DNA of 64,000 nt from Intestinimonas aquisgranensis (GTDB lineage Bacteria; Bacillota; Clostridia; Oscillospirales; Oscillospiraceae), in contig JAJEQY010000004.1 in NCBI GenBank assembly GCA_020687605.1, forward strand, positions 1 to 64,000. The letters run 5' to 3'. Below are positions 17,154 through 24,542 of the stretch, in pieces. Numbering within the stretch: the stretch's first letter is position 1; every line of letters begins with the position of its first letter. The notes below the pieces were generated by a model. That model saw only the letters and a list, made by a program, of their open reading frames with translations, was not told where the DNA came from and searched no databases. Made by a program: the position numbers and the translations under genes.

Positions 17154-17563
17154 GGTTGATCCGCTTCTTTCTGTGCTGCTTTTGCCAGGAGAGAGAGCAG
17201 CTGTGCCCGCTCATCCCGGGTCAATGGCGCCAGGACCTCCTGGTCCCAGTCAAAAAAGACTTGGTGGCTCACGGCAAAGGCCTGCTGTCCTTTCTCACTC
17301 AGATCCAGCCGGTAGGCCCGTCCGGATTTCTTGCGGGTGAGGAAACCGTCCTCCACCAGCCGGGTCACAGTTCGCTGAGAGTGTCCCCAGTCCAGGTCCA
17401 GGTTGGCGGTGAGTTCCGCCTGTGTGCAGCCGGGGTGCTTGCCCACGTAGATCACGGGAAAGAGAGAGCCGAAGTGGAGCCCCAGCTCCTGGAGACGCCG
17501 GGTGGTGTAATCGGTAAATTGCCGGTAAAAGACGGTGGAAAAGTAGGCCAATGTTTGAAACAC
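17111..17563 (-). CDS. bilQ: MarR-family regulator, BilQ
   Basis: 150-aa MarR-type winged-helix regulator. The recognition helix and wing are visible as GCTQAELTANLDLDWGHSQRTVTRLVEDGFLTRKKSGRAYRLDL read in pieces, from about residue 45 to 88. GTG 17563 was chosen because AAGGAGG (17572-17578) lies eight bases upstream; a TTG further up would fall in the operator. The 3' end overlaps the reductase gene by 43 bases. Two perfect palindromes overlap its own promoter, so it probably represses the operon and releases on binding a ligand such as bilirubin or another tetrapyrrole. Confidence 0.85.
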   Translation of the reverse strand: MFQTLAYFSTVFYRQFTDYTTRRLQELGLHFGSLFPVIYVGKHPGCTQAELTANLDLDWGHSQRTVTRLVEDGFLTRKKSGRAYRLDLSEKGQQAFAVSHQVFFDWDQEVLAPLTRDERAQLLSLLAKAAQKEADQPCTTSSAVPSTTAD

Positions 17564-17579
17564 GGGGAGATCCTCCTTC

Positions 17580-17594
17580 CTTGACTTGGTCAAG
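17580..17594. promoter_or_regulatory. BilQ operator 1
   Basis: Perfect palindrome CTTGAC-TTG-GTCAAG. It overlaps the downstream edge of the -10 box, where a bound repressor would block transcription start. Confidence 0.75.
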
Positions 17595-17621
17595 TATAGA
17601 AGAAAAGCTTGACTAAGTCAA
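17593..17621 (-). promoter_or_regulatory. Sigma-A promoter of bilQRS
   Basis: Minus strand TTGACT (17616-17621), 17 bases, TATACT (17593-17598). The -35 lies inside operator 2 and the -10 touches operator 1. Confidence 0.82.
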
Positions 17622-17622
17622 G
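17608..17622. promoter_or_regulatory. BilQ operator 2
   Basis: Perfect palindrome CTTGAC-TAA-GTCAAG covering the -35 box. Its centre is 28 bases from that of operator 1, close to three helical turns, so two dimers could bind the same face of the DNA. Confidence 0.75.
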
Positions 17623-17636
17623 TATAAAATGACAGA

Positions 17637-17675
17637 GAAAAAAGCTCCCCCGGGCAGCGGTGGGCTGCCCGGGGG
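17637..17675 (-). terminator. Terminator of the fucose-isomerase-like gene
   Basis: Twelve-base stem CCCCCGGGCAGC (17647-17658) / GCTGCCCGGGGG (17664-17675) with a T tract on the minus strand side (17637-17643). Confidence 0.88.
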
Positions 17676-17686
17676 AAAAGAAACGG

Positions 17687-18880
17687 TCAGAACAGGTCGT
17701 AAAAGCGGCGGATCAGCTCTACATGGTCGCCGCAGCAGATGTGCTGGTGGTTGGCAATGGGGTTCTTGGTAAAGTAGTCCGTGCCGCCGGGGAGATGGAC
17801 CCGGATTTGAGTACGGCAGAGGTTGCATTCGTGGAGGTTTTCCAGAATGGTACCGGATGCGGCGTAGTAGCGGGAAAAGTCGGCCTGAGTCTTGAAGACG
17901 GTGCAGGGTCCGAGGGGAAGTTCTCCTGCCAGAGCTACGCCCAGGCCGGACTCAAAGTGGGTGGTGAGGGAGCAGCAGACGGGCATGGAGAGGGGGAGGG
18001 TACAGTGGGCAAAGACCACTTCGTTCCTCTCGGGGTCCAGACGGGAGGGGTTGGCCATGAAGCCGGGCTGACCAGTGAGCGCCCAGAGGACCGCCATGGA
18101 GACCATGCTCTTGATATCTCCCTCGCAGGCGGCGGGGATCCCCTCGGCATTGAGGAGGGCCAGAGCGGCACAGCCGGTGGTCTGGAAGGGCTTGAGCAGC
18201 TCAAAGCAGCGGACGGTCAAGGCGTCCAGCCGGTGGCGGTCGCACAGACGCCGCAGGGCGCCGTAGACAGCCAGGGCCTTGTCCATCTCAGCGGTGTCAT
18301 ATCCCTTTTCCAGCAGAGCACGGACACCCTCTGTCATAGGATAGCCACCCAGACGGATCTCGGCGAACAGTTCTTCCGTGGGGATGGACACCAGCTCGGC
18401 ACCGCAGGCATGGCGGACGGCTTCCGGGGTCTCCAGGCTGGCGATGCGTTCCACCGCATCTCCGATGACACCCAGCCGCATATTGGACAGCCGGGCCTTG
18501 GCACTGTGTGCCAGGTAGATGTTCCGCAGATCTTTGGCAATGTGGCTGGGACTGCCGTGGAGGATCTCTCCCTTTTCGCCGTTGGCCTGCAGGTAGGCCA
18601 GGATTTCCATGGCGGCGGCCAGAGAGTTCTGGTTATCGGTAGTCAGCAGGTAATAGGGACCCTTTATCTTCCGGCTGACGGAGAGGAACCAGCTCTCTGA
18701 GCCTCCAGAGCCGATAAAGAAGCAGGGAAATCCCTGGCGGAGAAATGCTGCCTCATCCAAAAAAGCAAGGGACGCTCCCATCTCCTGGCCGATTCGGTCC
18801 AGGAAGGCTTTGCACTTTTTGTCGAGGTCGGGGTCGTTGTTCTTGTTTTCGCTGTGGAGCAGCATAACGCCAAATTCCAT
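17687..18880 (-). CDS. L-fucose/arabinose isomerase-fold protein
   Basis: 397-aa protein distantly like the L-fucose isomerase superfamily. The C-terminal half has the pattern AACEGDIKSMVSMAVLWALTG and FAHCTLPL, read here as the metal-ligand acid and the HC motif typical of that fold. The N-terminal half is a Rossmann-like region with SGGSESWF and YYLLTTDNQNSLAAAMEIL. The reaction is unknown; a ketose/aldose isomerisation or a related sugar step is possible. Own promoter and terminator. It lies between the bil operon and the nucleoside island, divergent from the latter. Start 18880 follows GGAGGTGCCTC. Confidence 0.65.
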   Translation of the reverse strand: MEFGVMLLHSENKNNDPDLDKKCKAFLDRIGQEMGASLAFLDEAAFLRQGFPCFFIGSGGSESWFLSVSRKIKGPYYLLTTDNQNSLAAAMEILAYLQANGEKGEILHGSPSHIAKDLRNIYLAHSAKARLSNMRLGVIGDAVERIASLETPEAVRHACGAELVSIPTEELFAEIRLGGYPMTEGVRALLEKGYDTAEMDKALAVYGALRRLCDRHRLDALTVRCFELLKPFQTTGCAALALLNAEGIPAACEGDIKSMVSMAVLWALTGQPGFMANPSRLDPERNEVVFAHCTLPLSMPVCCSLTTHFESGLGVALAGELPLGPCTVFKTQADFSRYYAASGTILENLHECNLCRTQIRVHLPGGTDYFTKNPIANHQHICCGDHVELIRRFYDLF

Positions 18881-18903
18881 GAGGCACCTCCAGTGTGGTA
18901 TTT

Positions 18904-18915
18904 GCCCATATGGGC
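18904..18915. promoter_or_regulatory. Palindrome downstream of isomerase-like promoter
   Basis: Perfect 12-base palindrome GCCCATATGGGC, placed 11-22 bases after the -10 of the minus-strand promoter, a usual repressor position. The binding protein is unknown. Confidence 0.4.
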
Positions 18916-18925
18916 GCGTGCTTTC

Positions 18926-18954
18926 AGTATAGTGCGCTCGGAGATCACAGTCAA
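18926..18954 (-). promoter_or_regulatory. Promoter of fucose-isomerase-like gene
   Basis: Minus strand TTGACT (18949-18954), 17 bases, TATACT (18926-18931), 46 bases before the start codon. Confidence 0.78.
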
Positions 18955-19203
18955 CACAGCAAAAGAAACCTGTCTATACAGGATGGGCAGTGTGTGCTCC
19001 CGATGGCATGGGGCCAAGTGGTGGGTCAACCAGTTTCCATGTAAAAGGGCCAATGGAAATAAAATGCTGAAAAAATAATAGAAAAATGTTGAATAGTGGA
19101 GCTTTTTGATATTATTTTTGGAGAGAAATAGGTAGGGCCATTTGTGGACGGCGCCGAAAAGCCAAAGGGACGCGTTGTGCAGGTTGTGGAAAGTAGACAA
19201 AAT

Positions 19204-19221
19204 AACATGTATATACATGTT
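19204..19221. promoter_or_regulatory. Operator candidate for GntR/UTRA regulator
   Basis: Perfect 18-base palindrome AACATGTATATACATGTT. Its core GTATATAC fits the HutC-subfamily pattern GT-N-TA-N-AC, matching the UTRA-type regulator encoded downstream. It ends 12 bases before the -35 of the phosphorylase promoter. Confidence 0.65.
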
Positions 19222-19233
19222 CAGTATGGCGCA

Positions 19234-19263
19234 TTGACAATGGAGAAGAGGGAGGATTATACT
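19234..19263 (+). promoter_or_regulatory. Promoter of the nucleoside phosphorylase genes
   Basis: TTGACA (19234-19239), 18 bases, TATACT (19258-19263), 82 bases before the first phosphorylase ATG. Confidence 0.75.
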
Positions 19264-19345
19264 TAGGTAAAAAGTACTGGTATTTGGTAGAAGAAGGTCG
19301 AGAACGACAAATACTGCAAAAAAAGAAGAGGAGACAGGAAGCGCG

Positions 19346-20116
19346 ATGGGAAAGCGGATGCTGTACACAGGCGTGGCCCAGGGAGAGATTGGACGCTATG
19401 TTTTTATCCCTGGCAGCGTGGAGCGGGCCAGACTTATCTCCGAGTATTTTGATGAGCCCCGGCTCCTCTGTCACAACCGGGAGTATCTTACCTATGTCGG
19501 AACGCTGGAGGGGGAGCCGGTAGCCGTGACCTCCACCGGCATTGGAGGGCCGTCCATGGCCATTACGGTGGAGGAGCTTCACGCCTGCGGGGCGGATACC
19601 TTCATTCGAGTGGGGTCCTGTGCCTCGGCCTCACCCAAATCCAAGATCGGCGATGTCATCATTCCCAGCGGAGCCGCCCGGATGGAGGGCGTGGGAGAAC
19701 ATTTTATGCCCGTCGAGTTCCCGGCCGTGCCCGATTACGGGATCTTCCGGCACCTGGAGCGGGCAGCCAAAGAGAGCGGCTACCCCTACAACACCGGTGT
19801 TACCATCACCAAGGATTCCTTCTATACCGAGTCCTCCCCGGAGACCAAGCCGGTGTGTGAGGAACTTCTCTATAAGTGGAAGGCTTATGAGAAGGCGGGT
19901 GCCACCAACACCAGTATGGAGTGTGCGCCGCTCTTCCTCATGGGGGCGGCTCTTGGGCTGCGGACAGCCTCCATTATGATCTGTGCCACCAATTACAACG
20001 CCTATTCCAACGACAGTAAGGACTATCCCAGGGACTGGGAGCGCCGGGCCATCGAGGTAGCGGTGAGCGGACTGCGGTCCATCATCCGTGACGATCTGGC
20101 CAGGGCGGAGCGGTAA
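19346..20116 (+). CDS. Nucleoside phosphorylase, Udp-like (1st of 3)
   Basis: 256-aa NP-I family phosphorylase, closest in pattern to uridine phosphorylase. The phosphate-binding start YVFIPGSVERARLIS, the TSTGIGGPSMAI loop, FIRVGSCAS and the ribose-binding SMEC segment (near residue 192) are visible. The C-A-S in place of the usual T-G/A-A and the changed base-binding region (KDSFYTESSPE) suggest a substrate that is not simply uridine. ATG 19346 follows GAGGAGACAGGAA. Twelve residues of sequence are shared in pattern with the next gene, a close paralogue 11 bases downstream. Confidence 0.82.
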   Translation: MGKRMLYTGVAQGEIGRYVFIPGSVERARLISEYFDEPRLLCHNREYLTYVGTLEGEPVAVTSTGIGGPSMAITVEELHACGADTFIRVGSCASASPKSKIGDVIIPSGAARMEGVGEHFMPVEFPAVPDYGIFRHLERAAKESGYPYNTGVTITKDSFYTESSPETKPVCEELLYKWKAYEKAGATNTSMECAPLFLMGAALGLRTASIMICATNYNAYSNDSKDYPRDWERRAIEVAVSGLRSIIRDDLARAER

Positions 20117-20127
20117 GGAGGGACGAC

Positions 20128-20901
20128 ATGGCGAAACGAATGATGCATGTGAGCCTCTGCCCTGGAGAGGTGGGCGGCTATGTGCTCATGCCGGGCAGTC
20201 CCGAGCGGGCGGTTCGGCTGTCCGCCTATCTGGAAAACGCGCAGCAGATGGCCTATTTCCGGGAATATCAGACCTTCACCGGCCTCCTGGAGGGGGAGCG
20301 GGTATCCATTACTTCCACCGGCATGGGTGGGCCCTCTATGGCCATTGCTGTGGAGGAGCTTCACGAGTGCGGCGCCCACACGATGATCCGGGTGGGCACC
20401 TGCCAGTCCACTTCGCCCAAGGTCCACAAGGGGGACCTGGTGCTCCCCAACGGCGCGGTGCGGATGGAGGGAGTGGCCAACCACTATGCCCCTCTGGAAT
20501 ATCCCGCTGTACCGGATATGGACGTGCTTGCCGCTCTGGAAGCAGCTGTCAGGGCCAGAGGACAGCGTTATCACGTTGGAGTGAACGTCACAAAGGCCTG
20601 CTTTTCCACCCAGTTTGCTGCTGCCGGACGGCCCATGGGCTATGAGCTGACCAAGCGCTGGGAGGCTTACGAGGCCGGCGGCGCATTGAGCGCTGATATG
20701 GGATGTGCTCCGCTGTTTGTGGCGGCCAGCTCCATGGGCGTCCGGGCGGGGGCGGTGATGGCCGTGACCTGCGAGCGGGGCGCCTACTCCGACGACTGGG
20801 CTGACTGGCCGGAGGAATGCGAAGCCCTGGCATGCGAGATGGCCGTGGAGGGCCTGCGGGAGCTGATCCGGCAGGACCGGGCGGCGCGGGGAGAGCAGTG
20901 A
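20128..20901 (+). CDS. Nucleoside phosphorylase paralogue (2nd of 3), altered site
   Basis: 257-aa NP-I family protein paralogous to the preceding gene (shared YVxxPGSxERAxRLS, TSTGMGGPSMAI, IRVGTC). At the ribose-binding loop it reads ADMGCAP where active enzymes have MExS or MEC, so the conserved glutamate is replaced by glycine. It may have different substrate chemistry, act as a partner subunit of the first paralogue, or be inactive. GGAGGGACGAC precedes ATG 20128. The stop overlaps the regulator start in a GTGA. Confidence 0.78.
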   Translation: MAKRMMHVSLCPGEVGGYVLMPGSPERAVRLSAYLENAQQMAYFREYQTFTGLLEGERVSITSTGMGGPSMAIAVEELHECGAHTMIRVGTCQSTSPKVHKGDLVLPNGAVRMEGVANHYAPLEYPAVPDMDVLAALEAAVRARGQRYHVGVNVTKACFSTQFAAAGRPMGYELTKRWEAYEAGGALSADMGCAPLFVAASSMGVRAGAVMAVTCERGAYSDDWADWPEECEALACEMAVEGLRELIRQDRAARGEQ

Positions 20902-21668
20902 AAGGGCGTGCAGGGGTGCTTCCCCTGGAACAGATCCCGCAGCTCCCCACCCCTTTGCGCACAGATATTCAGCTCTACGTGCAGGTGTACGATGTACTCT
21001 ATGCCCTGATCCGCAGCGGTGTCGGAAAGCCGGGAGACCTGATTCCCGGCGAAAATGCTCTGGCCACCCACTTCGGTGTCAGCCGGGGCACCATCCGTCA
21101 GGCCGTCCAGTACCTGGAGGAGGACGGGCTGCTGATCCGGCACCAGGGGCGCGGCTCGGAGATCGCGGACCGAAGCCGTCAAAACGGCGGATTGCAGAAT
21201 TACAGTGACATCTGCCGGACATTCTGCACCATGCCCATCACCGAAACCAAGGTCACCTGGACCATCGGCGGGTCTGGCAGCTGGTTGAGCGAACAGCTGC
21301 AGCTCTCCAAAGGTGCTTTGATGGTGAACTACGACATTGTCTATTTCAGCGGAGAGGAATCCATCGCCCTCTCCCAGCGGCTGGTACCGGCCGTCTGGCT
21401 GGAGCGGTGTTCGGTAGACCCTGACAGCCGAGAGGAGATGGAGCGCTTTGCCGTGGAGCGGGTCCCCCAGCTGGTGGTCAAGGCCAGAGCTGAACTGCGG
21501 ATTCAGACCCAGGCCATTCCGGAGATCACCCGGTCGGGGGAGATCCCTTACTTTTCCGTCAGCGAGATCGCCTATGCCGCTGAGGACCAGGCGGTGGGGC
21601 ATTTTAAAAACTACCTGCGCAGCGATTGCTACCAGCTCTACCTGGGGCGCAGGGTAGGCCCCAGATAG
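20898..21668 (+). CDS. GntR-family regulator with UTRA domain
   Basis: 256-aa regulator of the HutC subgroup. Winged-helix DNA-binding domain near residues 15-85 (KPGDLIPGENALATHFGVSRGTIRQAVQYLEEDGLLIRHQGRG, read in parts), then a UTRA ligand-binding domain. GTG 20898 overlaps the previous stop in a GTGA and follows GGGGAGAG, which fixes the start; a further GTG at 20916 is the alternative. Co-transcribed with the two phosphorylases and followed by the importer genes. Probably senses a nucleoside or base and binds the palindromes at 19204 and 21680. Confidence 0.85.
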   Translation: MKGRAGVLPLEQIPQLPTPLRTDIQLYVQVYDVLYALIRSGVGKPGDLIPGENALATHFGVSRGTIRQAVQYLEEDGLLIRHQGRGSEIADRSRQNGGLQNYSDICRTFCTMPITETKVTWTIGGSGSWLSEQLQLSKGALMVNYDIVYFSGEESIALSQRLVPAVWLERCSVDPDSREEMERFAVERVPQLVVKARAELRIQTQAIPEITRSGEIPYFSVSEIAYAAEDQAVGHFKNYLRSDCYQLYLGRRVGPR

Positions 21669-21679
21669 ATATCGTTGAG

Positions 21680-21693
21680 TCATGTATATGATC
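21680..21693. promoter_or_regulatory. Second operator candidate for GntR/UTRA regulator
   Basis: TCATGTATATGATC shares CATGTATAT with the 18-base palindrome at 19204 but is less symmetric. It lies where the -35 region of the importer promoter should be. Confidence 0.45.
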
Positions 21694-21711
21694 CGTCCGA
21701 CTGAGGGCGGG

Positions 21712-21720
21712 TGATATAGA
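21712..21720 (+). promoter_or_regulatory. Extended -10 element before BMP gene
   Basis: TGATATAGA fits an extended -10 (TG-N-TATAGA). No good -35 is present 16-18 bases upstream, so the assignment is weak. Confidence 0.4.
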
Positions 21721-21761
21721 ATCCGTAAACCCAGACAACAAAAACAACGGAGGAAAAGGAA

Positions 21762-22889
21762 ATGAAAAAACAACTTGCACTTCTCTTAGCACTGGGCATG
21801 AGCGTGAGCCTGCTGGCCGGCTGTGGCTCCTCGAAGACCACCGAGAGCACTCAGCCCACCGGCACCGGCAGCGCCGACGCTGCTGGCGACGAGCCCAAGA
21901 AGGTCGTCTTCATGGTCAACGGCAGCCTGGGCGACAAGGGCTTCTTCGACTCCTGCCAGGAGGGCATTGAGCGCCTGGGCAGCGAGTACGGCTGCGAGGT
22001 AAAGACCATCGAGATGGGCCGTGACGAGACCGCTTACGAGACCTACTTCCGCGACGTGTCCGAGCAGGACTGGGATCTGATCGTGGCCGCCACCTGGTCT
22101 GTCCAGGAGGTCTTTGAGGAGGTCGCCACTGATTATCCCGACAACAACTACCTGTTCCTCGACGGCGAGGTGAGCTCCGACAACATGATCGGCATCACCT
22201 TCCCCTCCAATGAGGCCGGCTTCATGGCTGGCTGCCTGGCTGCTCTGAAGCTGAACGCCGGCGACGAGAAGATCGACCCCAACCAGAAGATCGTGGGCTT
22301 TGTGGGCTCTATGGATACCACCAACATCAATGACTTCCTGGTGGGCTACATCGACGGTATCAAGTACATCGACGACTCCATCAAGGTCATCACCTCCTAC
22401 GTGGGCTCCTTCGAGGACGTGGCTACCTGCCTGGAGATGACCACTCAGCTCTACAACCAGGGTGCTCAGATCGTCTACGCCCCTGCCTCTCAGAGCATCG
22501 TGGGCGCTGTGACCGCTTCCAGCGACTGTGACAAGTACATCATCGGCTGCGACACCGACCTGTACAGCGAGATGGTTGAGACCGATCCCAACCTGGTCCG
22601 CAACGTGCTCTCCTCCTCTCTGAAGAAGATGGGCGACGCTGTGGTGACCGCCTCCACCAGCCTGTGGGACGGCTCCATGAGCCTGGGCGAGAACTACTCC
22701 CTGGGTCTGGCTGAGGGCACCGTGGGTCTGGCTGACAACGACAACTTCCAGACTCTGGTCAGCGAAGAGATCCGCACCCAGCTGGATGAGATCGCCACCA
22801 AGGTGGCCAATGGCGAGATCGAGGTCAGCAGCGCCTATACCATGGACACTGCTGCTATCGAGACCATGCGCAACGAGATGAAGCCCTAA
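21762..22889 (+). CDS. BMP-family nucleoside-binding lipoprotein
   Basis: 375-aa substrate-binding protein of the Bmp/PnrA family, which captures purine or pyrimidine nucleosides outside the membrane. Lipobox LAGC ends the signal peptide at Cys21. The core shows the BMP pattern VVFMVNGSLGDKGFFDSC and FVGSMDTTNINDFLVGY. GGAGGAAAAGGAA precedes ATG 21762. Codon use is markedly biased to a few codons, as expected for a highly expressed binding protein. A GC-rich hairpin follows, before the ATPase gene. Confidence 0.93.
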   Translation: MKKQLALLLALGMSVSLLAGCGSSKTTESTQPTGTGSADAAGDEPKKVVFMVNGSLGDKGFFDSCQEGIERLGSEYGCEVKTIEMGRDETAYETYFRDVSEQDWDLIVAATWSVQEVFEEVATDYPDNNYLFLDGEVSSDNMIGITFPSNEAGFMAGCLAALKLNAGDEKIDPNQKIVGFVGSMDTTNINDFLVGYIDGIKYIDDSIKVITSYVGSFEDVATCLEMTTQLYNQGAQIVYAPASQSIVGAVTASSDCDKYIIGCDTDLYSEMVETDPNLVRNVLSSSLKKMGDAVVTASTSLWDGSMSLGENYSLGLAEGTVGLADNDNFQTLVSEEIRTQLDEIATKVANGEIEVSSAYTMDTAAIETMRNEMKP

Positions 22890-22904
22890 CAGCATCGTGA
22901 CCTG

Positions 22905-22934
22905 CAGCGGCGGCGGGATTCCGCCGCCGCTGCT
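22905..22934 (+). terminator. GC-rich hairpin between binding protein and ATPase genes
   Basis: Stem GCAGCGGCGGCGG / CCGCCGCCGCTGC with a very short loop, followed only by CTCCTGTTTT. It probably acts as a partial terminator or 3' stabiliser that raises the binding-protein mRNA above the transporter mRNA. Confidence 0.6.
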
Positions 22935-22985
22935 CCTGTTTTACAGCACCGGAAGTCTGAAAAAGCAATGCAAGGAGGAATGGCT

Positions 22986-24542
22986 GTGCCTGGGACGGAG
23001 ATCCTGCGCATGGAACACATCCGCAAGGTGTATTCCAACGGTGTCGTGGCCAACAGCGACATCACGTTCGCAGTCAACCACGGTGAGATCCACGCCCTCT
23101 CCGGAGAAAACGGCGCGGGTAAGACCACGCTGATGAAGATGCTGTTCGGCGAGGAGCAGCCCACACGGGGAGATATTTACATCAACGGAGAGAAGACGGT
23201 GATCACCTCGCCAACCGCCGCCATCCGAATGGGGATCGGTATGGTGCACCAGCACTTCATGCTGGTCCCGTCTCTGACGGTGATCGAGAACATGATCCTG
23301 GGTATGGAGCCCAGGAAGGGACTCATCATCGACCAGAAGCTGGCGGAGCGTCAGGTGGCCGAGATCTCGGAAAAGTACAACCTCATCGTGCCGCCCCACG
23401 CCAAGGTCCAGGACCTGACGGTGGGTCAGAAGCAGAAGGTGGAGATTCTCAAGGCGCTGCTCCACGGCGCCAAGATCATGATTCTGGACGAGCCCACCGC
23501 TGTGCTGACCCCCCAGGAGACCCGGGAGCTCTTCCACGAGCTGAAGATCCTTCGGGACAGCGGCTATACCATTATCTTTATCTCCCACAAGCTCAATGAG
23601 GTGCGGGAGCTGTGTGACCGCATCACCATCATCCGCCGGGGCCAGACCATGGGTGTCTACGACGTGAAGGACGTGGATGAGGAGGAAATCTCCCATCTGA
23701 TGATGGGCCGTGACGTGGCGCTCCGACTGGAGAAAAAGCCCGCCCAGCAGGGTGAGACCGCCATCGAGGTGGAGGGTCTCACGGTGCGCAATGTGATCGG
23801 CCAGAAGAAGCTGGATGGCATCTCCTTCCGGGCCAAGCGGGGCGAGGTTTTCGGTGTGGCCGGTGTGGAGGGCAATGGCCAGACCGAGCTGGTGGAGGCC
23901 CTCAGCCGCAACATGGACTTCCATGGCGGCAGCATCCGCATCCTGGGCAAGGATATCAGCGGCATGAGCATCCGCCAGCTCCGGGCTCAGAAGGTGAGCC
24001 ACATTCCGGAGGACCGTATGACCACCGGCATTGCCGGAGCCCTCTCCATCACCGAAAATGCCATGGCGGACAAGTCCTACGATCCGGAGTTCTGCGGCAA
24101 GGGAACCCTGCTGCGGAAGAAGAACATCAAGGCATACGGCCAGAAGATGGTGGAACGCTATCACATCTTCTGTAAGGACCCGGATGTAGCCATCTCCAGC
24201 CTGTCCGGCGGCAACATACAGAAGGTAGTGCTGGCCCGGGAGCTCTCCAGCGATCCCGAGGTCATCATTGCTGATCAGCCCACCCGAGGGGTGGACGTGG
24301 GCGCCACGGAGTTCATCCGGAAGGAGCTGCTGCAGCTTCGTGACGCTGGAAAATGCGTCTTCCTGGTGTCCTCCGACCTGAATGAGCTGCTTGGCCTGGC
24401 CGACCGGCTCATTGTGCTGTGCGGCGGCAAGATCACGGCCTACTTCCCGGATACCACCGCCATCACGGAGGATGACGTGGGCCAGTATATGCTGGGCCTG
24501 GACCGGCAGAGTGAGCAGGAGATCGCGGAGGTGACAAAATGA
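22986..24542 (+). CDS. Nucleoside ABC importer ATPase (tandem NBD)
   Basis: 518-aa protein with two ATP-binding domains, as in NupA/RbsA-type importers. The first has Walker A GENGAGKTT near residue 35, and signature LTVGQKQKVEI; the second has a degenerate Walker A (GVEGNGQTE) and signature LSGGNIQKVVL, which is normal for the family. AAGGAGG (22972-22978) is only one base from ATG 22980 but seven from GTG 22986, so the GTG is preferred; ATG 22968 is unlikely. Ends in a four-base overlap with the first permease. Confidence 0.92.
   Translation: MPGTEILRMEHIRKVYSNGVVANSDITFAVNHGEIHALSGENGAGKTTLMKMLFGEEQPTRGDIYINGEKTVITSPTAAIRMGIGMVHQHFMLVPSLTVIENMILGMEPRKGLIIDQKLAERQVAEISEKYNLIVPPHAKVQDLTVGQKQKVEILKALLHGAKIMILDEPTAVLTPQETRELFHELKILRDSGYTIIFISHKLNEVRELCDRITIIRRGQTMGVYDVKDVDEEEISHLMMGRDVALRLEKKPAQQGETAIEVEGLTVRNVIGQKKLDGISFRAKRGEVFGVAGVEGNGQTELVEALSRNMDFHGGSIRILGKDISGMSIRQLRAQKVSHIPEDRMTTGIAGALSITENAMADKSYDPEFCGKGTLLRKKNIKAYGQKMVERYHIFCKDPDVAISSLSGGNIQKVVLARELSSDPEVIIADQPTRGVDVGATEFIRKELLQLRDAGKCVFLVSSDLNELLGLADRLIVLCGGKITAYFPDTTAITEDDVGQYMLGLDRQSEQEIAEVTK

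Larger units (their letters stand above)
18881..19345. other. 465-bp divergent intergenic region
   Basis: AT-rich stretch between divergent units. It holds the promoter of the isomerase-like gene, an 18-bp palindrome and the promoter of the phosphorylase genes, each listed separately. No coding region is credible between about 18960 and 19200. Confidence 0.6.

Noticed and set aside
18664..19368. Extended start for the isomerase-like protein through the upstream region
   Set aside because: Would translate across its own promoter; GGAGGTGCC before ATG 18880 gives a normal start.
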